Part shown: positions 18,367 to 29,220 of the stretch, piece after piece
Layout of the letters: every line of letters begins with the position of its first letter
Position numbering within the stretch: the stretch's first letter is position 1
NCBI GenBank assembly: GCA_027486725.1
Contig: JAIXOP010000015.1
Span: 442,199-506,198 of the forward strand
Length of the DNA: 64,000 bases
DNA from: Burkholderiales bacterium
GTDB taxonomy: Bacteria > Pseudomonadota > Gammaproteobacteria > Burkholderiales > Burkholderiaceae_A
Reading direction: 5' to 3'
Program-made: the position numbers and the translations under genes
The notes under the pieces: generated by a model
What the model saw: the letters and a program-made list of their open reading frames with translations, nothing else
Told to the model about the DNA's origin: nothing
Database searches by the model: none

Positions 18367-19340
18367 GGGTGCGCTCCGTGGTCGGCCTCGGCCAGCAGGC
18401 TCATCACAGCCATGCGAACCGCGATGCCGAAGGTAACTTGCGAAAGAATGACCGACTGGCCCCCATCGGCCACCGCCGAGTCGATCTCCACACCCCGATT
18501 CATGGGGCCAGGGTGCATAACGATGGCGTTGGGTGCGGCCGCCTTGAGTTTGTCTTCGGTCAGGCCGTAGTGCTTGAAGTATTCCTGCGGCGAGGGCAGC
18601 AAGGCCCCGCGCATGCGCTCGTTTTGCAGGCGAAGCATGATCACCACATCCACATCGCGGATGCCCTCGATGAGCGAGGTGGTGGGCTTGACGCCCATCT
18701 CCGACAGGCCCGAGGGCAGCAGGGTCGCGGGCGCCACCACCCGCACCTCGGGCACCCCAAGGGTGGTCAGTGCATGGATGTCGCTGCGCGCCACCCGCGA
18801 GTGCAGGACATCGCCCACGATGGCCACGCGCAGGTTGTGGAAGTCGCCCTTGAAGTGGCGGATGGTGTACGTGTCGAGCAGAGCCTGGGTCGGGTGCGCA
18901 TGCCGGCCATCCCCCGCATTCATGATGCGGATCCGTGGTGCGACCTGATTCACATGGCGTGCGATGAGGTGTGGCGCCCCACTCTGGCCATGGCGCACCA
19001 CAAACATGTCGGCATTCATGGCCACCAGGTTGTCGATCGTGTCGAGCAGGGACTCACCCTTCGAGGCCGACGAGGCGGCGACGTGGAGATTGATCACGTC
19101 GGCCGCGAGCTTCTTGGCGGCAATCTCGAAGGTCGTGCGCGTGCGGGTGGAGTTCTCGAAGAAGAGATTGAAGATGCTCTTGCCTGCCAGCAGCGGCCGG
19201 CCAACGACCTCGGTCTGGTCCTCGTTGAGAAAGCCGCGGGCCCGGTCGAGGATCTTGAGCATCAGGGCCTTGGGCAGGCCCTCGGTGCTCAGGAGGTGGC
19301 GCAGTTCACCCTGCGGACCGATCTGGATGGATCTGGGCAT
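18363..19340 (-). CDS. pyrB: aspartate carbamoyltransferase catalytic subunit
   Basis: Catalyses the committed step of pyrimidine synthesis, carbamoyl phosphate plus aspartate to carbamoyl aspartate; 325 residues. The carbamoyl-phosphate loop [21 protein letters not shown] and [11 protein letters not shown] are intact. The start at 19340 ([17 protein letters not shown]) gives normal length and overlaps ruvX by 35 bp. In related genomes a pyrR regulator often sits between ruvX and pyrB; it is absent here. No pyrI regulatory subunit is nearby, consistent with a PyrB/PyrC'-type complex. Confidence 0.96.
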   Translation of the reverse strand: MPRSIQIGPQGELRHLLSTEGLPKALMLKILDRARGFLNEDQTEVVGRPLLAGKSIFNLFFENSTRTRTTFEIAAKKLAADVINLHVAASSASKGESLLDTIDNLVAMNADMFVVRHGQSGAPHLIARHVNQVAPRIRIMNAGDGRHAHPTQALLDTYTIRHFKGDFHNLRVAIVGDVLHSRVARSDIHALTTLGVPEVRVVAPATLLPSGLSEMGVKPTTSLIEGIRDVDVVIMLRLQNERMRGALLPSPQEYFKHYGLTEDKLKAAAPNAIVMHPGPMNRGVEIDSAVADGGQSVILSQVTFGIAVRMAVMSLLAEADHGAHP

Positions 19341-19725
19341 GGAGAAATCCCTGAAGAAGTATGGCGGCGGCTTCGGCGTCGACCGAGGTCTCGCCCGGCG
19401 CCAAGGCCGAAGTGTATCGCTCATCCTCGAGCACCACGGACAGCGAAAAGCGGCCCTCGAGCTGGCGGGCGAAGCGCTCACAGCGCGCCGTCATGGCATG
19501 GGCCTGCCCGTCGGGATGCACGGGGCGGCCCACCACCAGAGCATTGGGTGACCACTCACGAATGAGTTCTGCAATCGCAGCAAAGCGCTGGGCCACGGGA
19601 ACCGAGGCCAGGACCGTGAGGGGACGGGCACCGCCGGTGATGGTGTTGCCCACCGCAACACCGATGCGGACTTCTCCGAAGTCGAAGGCGAGCAGGACGC
19701 CCGAGGGGCTAGGCGTGGCCGGCAA
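19306..19725 (-). CDS. ruvX: RuvX/YqgF family Holliday junction resolvase-like nuclease
   Basis: RNase H-fold protein of 139 residues implicated in 16S rRNA 5'-end maturation and proposed as a Holliday junction resolvase. The N-terminal [16 protein letters not shown] carries the first catalytic Asp; VVGRP and LEDERYTS provide the middle and second acidic sites. It overlaps yqgE upstream by 17 bp and pyrB downstream by 35 bp, a tightly packed operon. Confidence 0.93.
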   Translation of the reverse strand: MPATPSPSGVLLAFDFGEVRIGVAVGNTITGGARPLTVLASVPVAQRFAAIAELIREWSPNALVVGRPVHPDGQAHAMTARCERFARQLEGRFSLSVVLEDERYTSALAPGETSVDAEAAAILLQGFLHAQIHPDRSAG

Positions 19726-20401
19726 CGCCCGAGAGCTGAAGAGGATCGATGCCGAGCCAACCCAGAGCCTGGGTGTAGAGGTTCTCGGCGGGGATGGAGA
19801 AGATCACCATGGGGTCGGCCAGCGGGATGCTCAGCCATGCGTTGGCAGCGATTTCCTGCTCGAGCTGCCCGGAGTCCCAGCCGGCATATCCCAGGGCCAC
19901 CCGAAAATCCTGAGGGCCTCCGCCGCGGGCCACGGCCTCGAGCACATCGCGCGAGGAGGTGAGCGAGAGGCCATCGGGAACCCGAATGCTCGAGCCCCAA
20001 GGCTCGGAGGGCTCGTGGAGCACAAAACCCCGGTCGGGGTGGACGGGCCCACCCTGCAGCACGGGCTGTTCGGCGAGGTGCGCCTGCGGCAGGCCGAGGT
20101 CGAGTTTGGCAAAGAGCTGACCCAGGGCAAGGTCGGCGGGGCGGCTGAGCACGATGCCCATCGCACCGCTCGGGCCGTGCTCAACGAGATAGACCACAGA
20201 GCCACCGAAAGTCCGATCGGAGAGGCTGGGCATGGCCAGAAGGAGCTGCCCCCGCAGGCTCTGGGCATCGGGGTCGATGCCATCGCCCACGAGGGTGGCC
20301 GTGGTGGCCTGGCCCTGCGGAGGAAACACCCGAAGGGACTGCTCATCCTCCTTCGAGAGCTCGTACTCGTCGTCGTGGTGTTTTGTCCAGCGCTGGCCCA
20401 T
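19709..20401 (-). CDS. YqgE/AlgH family protein
   Basis: Protein of 230 residues of the UPF0301 (YqgE/AlgH) family, whose biochemical role is not established. Family blocks are clear: LRGQLLLAMPSLSD, VVYLVEHGPSGAMGIVLSRP, VLQGGPVHPDRGFVLH, LGYAGWDSGQLEQEI. About 25 charged residues (HHDDEYELSKEDEQ) precede the conserved domain and may be an extension. It is the first gene of the yqgE-ruvX-pyrB-pyrX-plsC run, an order conserved in betaproteobacteria. Confidence 0.9.
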   Translation of the reverse strand: MGQRWTKHHDDEYELSKEDEQSLRVFPPQGQATTATLVGDGIDPDAQSLRGQLLLAMPSLSDRTFGGSVVYLVEHGPSGAMGIVLSRPADLALGQLFAKLDLGLPQAHLAEQPVLQGGPVHPDRGFVLHEPSEPWGSSIRVPDGLSLTSSRDVLEAVARGGGPQDFRVALGYAGWDSGQLEQEIAANAWLSIPLADPMVIFSIPAENLYTQALGWLGIDPLQLSGVAGHA

Positions 20402-20421
20402 GCCAATGAGTCTACCGCACC

Positions 20422-21741
<1,320 letters not shown>

Positions 21742-21836
21742 GGGAGCTCCTGAGAATGAATGAACCTCGGAATCATGGGGATACTCCATGACACGGAGTT
21801 CACAATTCAAGCCACACCACCGGCCGGAAACCCCCA

Positions 21837-23345
21837 ATGTCAAAAATTCAACTGCCCATCGTCGGAAAACAGGCGCAGCCCTGCAGCATGGTCTGGCTGC
21901 GGCGAGACCTTCGGCTCCAAGACCACCGTCCCCTGGCGGCAGCCGTGGCCCGAGGACTTCCCATCCAGCTCGTGTTCGTGTTCGATGAGCCGATCCTGTC
22001 GCACTTTCGCCAGGGCAAGGCCGGGACTCGCGACCGCCGGCTGCAGTTCATCGACGACTCGCTGCGCGCCATCGACACCGAGCTGCGCACCCAAGGCGGG
22101 GCGCTGTGGGTGGTGCATGGCGATTCCCGAACCGCCATTCCAGAACTCGCCCAGGCCCTGAATGCGCAGGCCGTGTTTGCGGGCGAGGACTTTGAGCCCG
22201 AGGCGCGGGCCCGCGACGCTGCCGTGGCCGAGGCCCTCCGGGCCCATGGGCGCGATCTGGTGCTGCTGCTGGATCAAGCCATCATGCCGCCCGGTGTGCT
22301 GCTCACTGGAGCCGGCAGGCCCTACAGCGTCTTCACGCCCTTCAAGCGCAGCTGGCTCAAGAGGCTGCACGAGGAAGGGGCTGCCGCCACCGCCGACGCC
22401 GGGGGACTGAGGCCTGGGGTCTCGTGGGCGTTGTCTTCCAGCGATGTGGCCGAGGCGCATTGGCCCGAGCTGCCCTCGATGGGATTTGTGAACCTCGGTC
22501 CCCAGGATGAGGACCGCATTCCCGCCGGCGAGGCTGCGGCCCAGGACCTGCTCGAGGCGTTTGCACCACGCATGCGCCGCTACCAAGAAGATCGCGACTT
22601 TCCCGCCAAGCCTGGCACCAGCCAGCTCTCGGTCCACCTGCGCTTTGGCACGCTCTCGATTCGGGCGGCCGCGCGCGCAGCCTTGGCAGAGATTCAGGTC
22701 GGGGGCGGGGCCGGGGCCGAGACCTGGCTGTCGGAGCTGATCTGGCGGGACTTCTACATGCAGATCCTCGCCCACTTCCCCCACGCTGCCCAGGCATCGT
22801 TCAAGCCCGAGTACGACCGCATCGACTGGGCCCAGGACTCCGCGGCACTGGAGGCCTGGAAGAACGGCAGAACGGGTTATCCCATTGTGGATGCAGGCAT
22901 GCGCCAGCTGCTGCGCACCGGCTGGATGCACAACCGGCTGCGCATGATTGTGGCGAGCTTTCTCACCAAGGACCTCGGGATTTCATGGCAGGCCGGCGAG
23001 GCGCATTTTGCGCAGCACCTCAATGACTTTGATCTGGCGGCCAACAATGGTGGCTGGCAGTGGGCATCGTCGAGTGGCTGCGATGCCCAGCCCTACTTCC
23101 GAATCTTCAATCCGGTGAGTCAGAGCGAGAAGTTCGATCCCACGGGCGACTTCATTCGGCAGGAGGTGCCGGAGCTCTCGAGGCTGCCATCGCCCCACAT
23201 TCATGCGCCCTGGGAGGCGCCCCCGATGGTCTTGGAGGCTGCGGGAATTCGGCTGGACAGCAACTACCCCCGGCCGATCGTGGACCACGCCACCGCGCGG
23301 GCCGAGACCCTGGAGCGCTATGCGGTGGTGAAGAGGTCGGTCTAA
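21837..23345 (+). CDS. phrB: deoxyribodipyrimidine photo-lyase (class I photolyase/cryptochrome family)
   Basis: Light-driven repair of cyclobutane pyrimidine dimers using FAD and an antenna cofactor; 502 residues. The N-terminal alpha/beta domain opens [15 protein letters not shown]. The FAD domain has the family hallmarks: [47 protein letters not shown], and a C-terminal [24 protein letters not shown]. The Trp electron-transfer positions appear intact. It diverges from the protease gene across 95 bp. A cryptochrome role cannot be ruled out by sequence. Confidence 0.95.
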   Translation: MSKIQLPIVGKQAQPCSMVWLRRDLRLQDHRPLAAAVARGLPIQLVFVFDEPILSHFRQGKAGTRDRRLQFIDDSLRAIDTELRTQGGALWVVHGDSRTAIPELAQALNAQAVFAGEDFEPEARARDAAVAEALRAHGRDLVLLLDQAIMPPGVLLTGAGRPYSVFTPFKRSWLKRLHEEGAAATADAGGLRPGVSWALSSSDVAEAHWPELPSMGFVNLGPQDEDRIPAGEAAAQDLLEAFAPRMRRYQEDRDFPAKPGTSQLSVHLRFGTLSIRAAARAALAEIQVGGGAGAETWLSELIWRDFYMQILAHFPHAAQASFKPEYDRIDWAQDSAALEAWKNGRTGYPIVDAGMRQLLRTGWMHNRLRMIVASFLTKDLGISWQAGEAHFAQHLNDFDLAANNGGWQWASSSGCDAQPYFRIFNPVSQSEKFDPTGDFIRQEVPELSRLPSPHIHAPWEAPPMVLEAAGIRLDSNYPRPIVDHATARAETLERYAVVKRSV

Positions 23346-23349
23346 CGCT

Positions 23350-23514
23350 TTAGATTTCCACCATGTCGAAATCCGCCTTGCCGGCGCCGCACTCCGGGCA
23401 GACCCAGGTCTCGGGCACGTTTTCCCAAAGGGTGCCGGGGGCGATGCCGTCCTCGGGCACGCCGGTCTCCTCGTCGTAGATCCATCCGCAGATGAGGCAC
23501 ATGTAAGTCTTCAT
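23350..23514 (-). CDS. rubredoxin
   Basis: Small iron-sulfur electron carrier of 54 residues. The Fe(SCys)4 site is complete: C6-L-I-C9-G near the N-terminus and C39-P-E-C42-G near the C-terminus, with YDEETG and the aromatic core Trp residues. It ends 5 bp from convergent phrB and diverges from hemL. In proteobacteria such single rubredoxins serve alkane hydroxylases or oxygen/peroxide defence; no partner reductase is adjacent. Confidence 0.95.
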   Translation of the reverse strand: MKTYMCLICGWIYDEETGVPEDGIAPGTLWENVPETWVCPECGAGKADFDMVEI

Positions 23515-23608
23515 GGTGGGGTCGTCCTAAAATGAAGCCCTCATTCTAACCACCGTCCATCCGCCGAAGCCCTCCAGCCCGACGGCCGCGGCCCTCCCCG
23601 AGCTCCCC

Positions 23609-24949
23609 ATGCCCACCACCTCCGCCAACGACCAACTCTTCGAAGAATCCCAACAGCACTTTCCGGGCGGGGTGAACTCGCCCGTGCGGGCATTCCGGTC
23701 GGTGGGCGGCACGCCCCGCTTCTTTGCCCGGGCCGAGGGGCCCTGGCTCTGGGATGCCGATGGGGTGCGCTATGTCGACACCATCTGCAGCTGGGGGCCC
23801 GCCATCGTGGGCCATGCCCACCCCGTGGTGCTCGATGCCATCCAGAAGGCCGCGGCGCATGGCCTGTCCTTCGGCGCGCCCACGGCCGGCGAATCGCGGC
23901 TTGCCGCGCGCATCCGCGCTGCGCTGCCCAGCATGGAAATGATGCGCCTGACCTCCAGCGGCACCGAGGCCACCATGAGCGCCATCCGAGTTGCCCGCGG
24001 CTTCACGGGCCGCAGCAAGATTCTGAAATTTGAGGGCTGCTACCACGGCCATGTGGACAGCCTGTTGGTGAAGGCAGGCTCTGGTCTTCTCACCTTTGGC
24101 TCGCCCGATTCGGCCGGCATCCCAGCAGCGCTCGCAGCCGAGACCCTGGTGGCCCCTTACAACGACCTGGCTGCGGTGCAGGCCATCTTCGACGCCCACG
24201 GCCAGGACATCGCCGCCATCATCGTCGAGCCCATCGCCGGGAACATGAACCTCGTGAAGCCCGCCGCCGGCTTTCTCGAGGGCCTGCGCGCCCTATGCAC
24301 TGCGCACGGCAGTGTGCTGATCTTCGACGAGGTGATGACGGGATTCCGGGTGGGGCCGTCGGGTGTGCAAGGACTCACGGGCATTCGGCCCGACCTCACC
24401 ACCCTCGGCAAGGTGATCGGCGGTGGCATGCCGATGGGTGCCTTTGGGGGCCGCAAGGACATCATGTCGGTGGTGGCACCCCTGGGGCCGGTCTACCAGG
24501 CGGGCACCCTCAGCGGCAATCCGGTGGCGGTCGCTGCCGGGATGGCCACGCTGGAGCTGGTGGGCAGCGTTGGCTTTTTCGAGCGCCTGAGCGCCATGAC
24601 CGCGGAGCTCATGCAGGGCCTGGTGGCTGCCGCCCGCGAGGCGGGCATCACCGAGTTCTGTGCCGACAGCGTGGGCGGTATGTTTGGCATCTATTTCGCG
24701 CACACGATCCCGCGCAGCTTCGACGAGATTCAGGCCTGCAACCGCACCGCCTTCAATCGCTTCTTCCACCTCATGCTCGACCGCGGCGTATACCTCGCGC
24801 CATCGGCCTTCGAGGCGGGGTTCCTGTCCATCCAGCACGGCGGTGAGCCCAGCGAGCGCATTCTGTCGGCCGCCCGCGAGAGCTTTGCGGTGTTGGCGCA
24901 GGAGGGGCTCACCCAGGAGGCATCGGCCCGCGGGGGTCTGGCGAACTAG
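23609..24949 (+). CDS. hemL: glutamate-1-semialdehyde 2,1-aminomutase
   Basis: PLP/PMP enzyme forming 5-aminolevulinate in the C5 heme pathway; 446 residues. Signatures: [12 protein letters not shown] at the N-terminus, [38 protein letters not shown], and the PLP-lysine region [19 protein letters not shown]. The next gene, gluQ, starts 8 bp after its stop and probably shares the transcript. Confidence 0.97.
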   Translation: MPTTSANDQLFEESQQHFPGGVNSPVRAFRSVGGTPRFFARAEGPWLWDADGVRYVDTICSWGPAIVGHAHPVVLDAIQKAAAHGLSFGAPTAGESRLAARIRAALPSMEMMRLTSSGTEATMSAIRVARGFTGRSKILKFEGCYHGHVDSLLVKAGSGLLTFGSPDSAGIPAALAAETLVAPYNDLAAVQAIFDAHGQDIAAIIVEPIAGNMNLVKPAAGFLEGLRALCTAHGSVLIFDEVMTGFRVGPSGVQGLTGIRPDLTTLGKVIGGGMPMGAFGGRKDIMSVVAPLGPVYQAGTLSGNPVAVAAGMATLELVGSVGFFERLSAMTAELMQGLVAAAREAGITEFCADSVGGMFGIYFAHTIPRSFDEIQACNRTAFNRFFHLMLDRGVYLAPSAFEAGFLSIQHGGEPSERILSAARESFAVLAQEGLTQEASARGGLAN

Positions 24950-24957
24950 CGCCCACC

Positions 24958-25821
24958 ATGGCCGGGCGCTTTGCCCCCTCGCCCACCGGGCCGCTGCACG
25001 CGGGCTCTCTGGCCACCGCGCTGGCGAGCTGGCTGGAGGCCCGCAGTCGGGGGCAGCCCTGGCGACTGCGCATCGAAGACCTCGATCCGCCCAGGGAGAG
25101 CCCCGAGGCCGCCGCCATGATTCAGCGCCAGCTGCAGGCCCATGGCCTGGTCTGGGACGCCATCTCCTTTCAAAGCGATCACAGCCCGAGATATGCCCAA
25201 GCCCTGACGCAGTTGAGTGCCATGGGGCTGGCCTATGCCTGCGGTTGCAGCCGTCGTCGCCTGCACGACGATCTCGAGGCGGGGCTCACCGTGCGCCTGC
25301 CCGGCGGAGAGATTCGCTACCCCGGGCACTGCCGGCCACAGGCTGCGCAGCCGGCGGTGGCGTCTGCAACGTGGGGCGGCGCGGGGGCGATGACCACCGA
25401 GCGCCCACGGGGCTCGAGTTCTCGGTTTTGGAGTGCTGGGGGGCAGGACGACTTCGTGCTGCTGCGGGCCGATGGCCACTGGGCCTACCACCTGGCGGTG
25501 GTGGTCGACGATGCCGCCGAGGGCATCGATCACATTGTGCGCGGGAGCGATCTGGCCGACTGCCTACCTCGCCACCGCGCCCTGCAGCGGGCGCTCGGCC
25601 TGGCCGAGCCCGAGGTGCTGCATGTGCCGGTGGTCTGCAACGGAGAAGGCGAAAAACTCTCGAAACAGACCTTGGCCCCCGCCATTGCCGATCGGCCGTC
25701 GGCCGAGGCTCGGGCAGAGCTGGGCCGGGCCTGGGAGCATCTGGTGCGCAGCCTGCCGGAGGATCGGGTGCAGCGCTGGTCGGGGCCCTGGCAGGCCCTG
25801 TGGGCGGGAGTGCGGTCCTAG
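24958..25821 (+). CDS. gluQ: glutamyl-Q tRNA(Asp) synthetase
   Basis: Truncated GluRS paralogue that attaches glutamate to queuosine 34 of tRNA-Asp; 287 residues, lacking the anticodon-binding domain as expected. It has the HIGH-type motif PSPTGPLHAGSL, the zinc ligands in YACGCSRRRL and YPGHC, and the KMSKS counterpart EKLSKQT. queG in this window makes queuosine, so the two belong to the same modification pathway. The stop overlaps the rhlE stop by 3-4 bp. Confidence 0.95.
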   Translation: MAGRFAPSPTGPLHAGSLATALASWLEARSRGQPWRLRIEDLDPPRESPEAAAMIQRQLQAHGLVWDAISFQSDHSPRYAQALTQLSAMGLAYACGCSRRRLHDDLEAGLTVRLPGGEIRYPGHCRPQAAQPAVASATWGGAGAMTTERPRGSSSRFWSAGGQDDFVLLRADGHWAYHLAVVVDDAAEGIDHIVRGSDLADCLPRHRALQRALGLAEPEVLHVPVVCNGEGEKLSKQTLAPAIADRPSAEARAELGRAWEHLVRSLPEDRVQRWSGPWQALWAGVRS

Positions 25822-27356
25822 TCGCTGGACTCGATCGCCGGGTCGCCAGACACGGCGGGCTGTGGGCGAGAGGCACCGCCCAGAAGGGCTGCCTTGGGCG
25901 CAGCCTTGCGCGAGAGGATGCCGGCCTTGCTGAACGACGCGCTGGGGGTGCTCGACGACACGGATCCCGAGGCCTGGGCGCCCTGAGGCTGCTCGGGCTG
26001 TGGCGGCGGCTGGTAGGGCTGGCTAAAAATGGGGTCGCTGGGCACGCTGGGCTTGTTGAATGCCAACCGCGAGCCCATTCTTGAGCCCATCGGCGCAGCG
26101 CCAGCGCCCTCGGTTCGGCTGCCGCGCTCGCCCCGACTGGAGCGGACGTCGGCGCTGCGGCCCTCGCGGCCCTCGCGACCCTCTCTGCCCTCGCGCCCGT
26201 CTCGGGCCAGTCGGCCAAAGCCCTCCAGGGGCTTGGGCGTGAAGTTGGCCTTCACCAGCTTTTCGATGTCGGAGAGTGCTCGCTGGTCGTCGGCCGTCAT
26301 GAGGGCGATGGCCTGGCCCGAGGCCCCGGCCCGGCCGGTTCGCCCGATGCGGTGGACATAGTCTTCGGGCGTCTTGGGGAGGTCGAAGTTGATCACCGCC
26401 GGCAGTTCCGCAATGTCGAGGCCCCGCGCCGCCACGTCGGTGGCCACCAGCACCTGCACATCGCCGGCCTTGAATTTCTCGAGGGTCTGAAGCCGCTCGT
26501 TTTGGGTTCGATCCCCGTGGATGGCCTCGGCGGCAATGCCCTCGGCCACCAGGGTGCGCGCCAGCCGGCCGCAGCCGATCTTGGTGTTGGAGAACACGAT
26601 GACCTGCTTGAGATCGAGCTCGCGCACCAGGTGCACCAGGGCCGAGCGCTTGTCGTCGAGGGAGTCGACTTGATAGAAGACCTGGGTGACGGTGTCCGCC
26701 AGGGCATTGCGCCGCGCGACCTCGATGGAGATGGGGTCGGGCCGCAGGAAGGTCTTGCCGAGCTTGCGGATCTCGGGAGAGAAGGTGGCCGAGAACAGCA
26801 GGCTCTGGCGGGCCTTGGGCAGCAGATTCACGATGCGCTGCAGGTCGGGCAGAAAGCCCATATCGAGCATGCGATCGGCCTCGTCGAGAACCAGAATTTC
26901 GACCTGCGATAGGTTGAGTGATTTCTGCCCCACGTGATCGAGCAGGCGGCCGGGCGTGGCGATGAGGAGCTCGACACCGCGCCGCAGCTGGGCGGTCTGG
27001 GGATTCATGTCGACGCCGCCAAAGACCACCGTGCTGCGCAACGGGGAGAACTTGGCGTATTGGGCAACGTTGTCGTGGATCTGGTCGGCGAGCTCGCGGG
27101 TGGGGGCCAGCACCAAGGCCCGCACCGGGTGGCGGGCGGGAGAGGCACTGGTGTTGGCGTGCGGCATCAGGCGATGCAGGATGGGCAGCGTGAAGGCGGC
27201 AGTCTTGCCGGTGCCGGTCTGGGCAGCCCCCATCACATCAAGTCCCGCCATAATCTGGGGGATGGCCTGCGCTTGAATGGGCGTGGGGGTTTCGTAGCCA
27301 GCGGCCTGCACCGCCCGGAGGATGTCGGGGTGGAGACCCAGGTCTTGAAAGAGCAT
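25818..27356 (-). CDS. rhlE: DEAD-box ATP-dependent RNA helicase, RhlE type
   Basis: RNA helicase of about 512 residues acting in ribosome assembly or RNA decay. Motifs in order: Q-motif region (FQDLGLHPDILRAVQAAGYETPTPIQ), AQTGTGKT, PTRELADQI, TPGRLLD, VLDEADRML, SAT, then HRIGRTGRAG. After the core a low-complexity Arg/Gly/Glu tail (RDGREGREGREGREGRSADVR) and a Pro/Gln-rich end give the basic tail typical of RhlE. The start at 27356 (MLFQDLGL) is only 3 bp from the divergent transporter start. The frame stays open about 900 bp farther upstream without protein-like content. Confidence 0.93.
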   Translation of the reverse strand: MLFQDLGLHPDILRAVQAAGYETPTPIQAQAIPQIMAGLDVMGAAQTGTGKTAAFTLPILHRLMPHANTSASPARHPVRALVLAPTRELADQIHDNVAQYAKFSPLRSTVVFGGVDMNPQTAQLRRGVELLIATPGRLLDHVGQKSLNLSQVEILVLDEADRMLDMGFLPDLQRIVNLLPKARQSLLFSATFSPEIRKLGKTFLRPDPISIEVARRNALADTVTQVFYQVDSLDDKRSALVHLVRELDLKQVIVFSNTKIGCGRLARTLVAEGIAAEAIHGDRTQNERLQTLEKFKAGDVQVLVATDVAARGLDIAELPAVINFDLPKTPEDYVHRIGRTGRAGASGQAIALMTADDQRALSDIEKLVKANFTPKPLEGFGRLARDGREGREGREGREGRSADVRSSRGERGSRTEGAGAAPMGSRMGSRLAFNKPSVPSDPIFSQPYQPPPQPEQPQGAQASGSVSSSTPSASFSKAGILSRKAAPKAALLGGASRPQPAVSGDPAIESSD

Positions 27357-27359
27357 TCG

Positions 27360-28241
27360 TTGATTATCCCCCACCTTTCGCTTTTCTTCGTGATTCTTTG
27401 GAGCACCGGCTTTGTGGTGGCCCAGCTGGGCATGCCCCATGCCGAGCCCTTCACCTTCCTCTCCCTGCGCTTTGTGGCCACCGTGCTCCTGATGGGTGGC
27501 CTTGCGGCCTGGCTGCGGGCCCCCTGGCCTGGCCGGGCATTGGCCGCCCGGATTGCCCTGGCGGGCTGCCTGCTGCAGGCGGGCTACCTGGGCGGGGTCT
27601 GGGCAGCGGCCCGCGCGGGGCTTGATGCTGGCCCCATTGCCCTGCTGATGGGACTCCAGCCCCTGCTCACCGGCATGCTGAGCCCCCTGCTGCTGGGCGC
27701 CCAGGCGCGGCCGAGCCTGCGGCAGTGGGTGGGGCTGGCGGCCGGCCTGCTGGGCGTGGCCCTGGTGATTGGCGAGCGGCTTGGCCAGCAACTTGAAACC
27801 GCGACCGTGGGCGCCGAGGCCATGGCCTGGGCCCTGCTGGGCCTGGCCAGCATCACCGCGGGCACGCTCTACCAGCGGCAGGCCTGTCCCAGCTTCGATC
27901 TGCGCACGGGCTCGGTCATCCAATTCAGCGCCTCGGCGGCCATCACCATTCCACTGGCCCTCATGCTCGAGACCCGAGAGCTCGACTGGGGCTGGGAGCT
28001 GGGCTTTGCCCTGGGCTGGTCGGTGCTCGGCCTGTCCATCGGCGCCATCAGCCTGCTCTTTCTGCTCATTCGGGCGGGGACGGCGACCCAGGTCTCCAGC
28101 CTTCTCTATCTCACCCCGGCCTGCACGGCGCTGATGGCCTGGCTCTTTTTCGGCGCAGCCATCACCCCACCCATGTTGGTCGGCTTTGTCATCACGGCCC
28201 TGGCCGTCTGGTGGGCCACCTCCCCCACCCCCTCCCGCTAG
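27360..28241 (+). CDS. EamA/DMT family transporter
   Basis: Ten-helix drug/metabolite transporter-type membrane protein, about 293 residues, with two homologous EamA halves. Conserved beginnings are LSLFFVILWSTGFVVAQ and PFTFLSLRFVATVLL. No ATG precedes the first helix near the divergent rhlE start. TTG at 27360 gives the usual short N-terminus (M-IIPHLSLFF); TTG at 27345 is an alternative that would overlap rhlE. The substrate is unknown. The AI-2E family gene follows after 7 bp with its own GGAG site at the stop codon. Confidence 0.85.
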   Translation: MIIPHLSLFFVILWSTGFVVAQLGMPHAEPFTFLSLRFVATVLLMGGLAAWLRAPWPGRALAARIALAGCLLQAGYLGGVWAAARAGLDAGPIALLMGLQPLLTGMLSPLLLGAQARPSLRQWVGLAAGLLGVALVIGERLGQQLETATVGAEAMAWALLGLASITAGTLYQRQACPSFDLRTGSVIQFSASAAITIPLALMLETRELDWGWELGFALGWSVLGLSIGAISLLFLLIRAGTATQVSSLLYLTPACTALMAWLFFGAAITPPMLVGFVITALAVWWATSPTPSR

Positions 28242-28248
28242 GAGTTGC

Positions 28249-29220
28249 ATGGACATTCTTGCCCCCTTCGCTGCCGCCTTTGTGCTGGCCTATGTGCTCG
28301 AACCCCTGTGCGCCCGGCTGGTGGCCTGGGGCATCCCGCGCGCCCTGGCGAGTCTGCTGGCAATGGCCCTGGGCATCGTGGTGCTCGGCCTGCTGGTGCT
28401 GGTCGCGCTGCCCCTCATCACCCACGAGGTCGGCGCCCTGATCGAGCTCGCCCCTGGCGTGGCCGCCGAGGGCTATGCCCTGCTGCGCCCTTGGCTGCTG
28501 GAGTTGGGCGTACCCGTCGAGGACCCCAACGCCATTCGAGAGCGTCTGCTCGAGTGGCTGCGGGCGCGGGCAGGTCAGGTCTCGCAGGCCCTGGTGGGCA
28601 CCCTGCAGGCCGGCCTGGGTGCCGCCTTTGCGGTGGTGGGATGGGCCGTTCTGGTGCCCGTAGCGATGTTCTTCCTGCTCAAGGACTGGGACTCACTTTT
28701 TGATAGTGTCTTGGGCATGTTTGGACCCAAAACCCGAGAGGCGATCGCCGAGACCGGCCGCGAGATTCACCAGACCCTGCGCGGATACCTGAGCGGGCAG
28801 GCCCTCGTCTTGGGTGCGCTGGCCATCTATTTTTCGGTCGCCCTCATGCTGGCCGATTTCAGCAACTGGCTTGCCCTGGGCGTGCTCTCGGGGCTGATGG
28901 CCGCCATTCCCTACATTGGCTTCGTGCTCTCGCTGGTGCTGGCCTTCATCGCCGGGGCACTCGAACACGGCATGGCCCACGCCGCCATCGCTGTGGCCAT
29001 CATCTATGGCATCGGCCAGTTTCTCGAGGGCTTTGTGCTCACGCCCAAGCTGGTGGGCGATCGCATCGGCCTGCACCCCCTGGCGGTCATCGCAGCCCTG
29101 CTGATCTTCGGAAGTCTCTTCGGAATCGTCGGGGTGGTGCTGGCGCTGCCCCTGTCGGCCGTAATTCTTATTTTGGGGCGGCGGCTGCTGCGGGCCCTGC
29201 AGGGTCCACCGCCGCAGTAG
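28249..29220 (+). CDS. AI-2E family transporter (PerM/YdiK-like)
   Basis: Polytopic membrane protein of about 323 residues in the AI-2E transporter superfamily, whose members export AI-2 or act as ion antiporters. Family features: LAPFAAAFVLAYVLEPL, the cytoplasmic amphipathic region, and the C-terminal PYIGFVLSLVLAFIAG and EGFVLTPKLVGDRIGLHPL blocks. The start at 28249 follows GGAG. Family members usually carry one more hydrophobic helix before the LAPF segment; it is absent and no upstream in-frame sequence supplies it. The 3' end overlaps mscS by 53 bp. Confidence 0.88.
   Translation: MDILAPFAAAFVLAYVLEPLCARLVAWGIPRALASLLAMALGIVVLGLLVLVALPLITHEVGALIELAPGVAAEGYALLRPWLLELGVPVEDPNAIRERLLEWLRARAGQVSQALVGTLQAGLGAAFAVVGWAVLVPVAMFFLLKDWDSLFDSVLGMFGPKTREAIAETGREIHQTLRGYLSGQALVLGALAIYFSVALMLADFSNWLALGVLSGLMAAIPYIGFVLSLVLAFIAGALEHGMAHAAIAVAIIYGIGQFLEGFVLTPKLVGDRIGLHPLAVIAALLIFGSLFGIVGVVLALPLSAVILILGRRLLRALQGPPPQ

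Noticed and set aside
23515..23608. Riboswitch or other leader RNA ahead of hemL
   Set aside because: The 94-bp gap has no conserved riboswitch core or strong fold; it is only a GC-rich divergent leader.
26934..27359. Longer 5' extension of the EamA gene in the same frame
   Set aside because: It is antisense to conserved rhlE motifs and reads Gly/His/Arg-rich sequence without membrane character.
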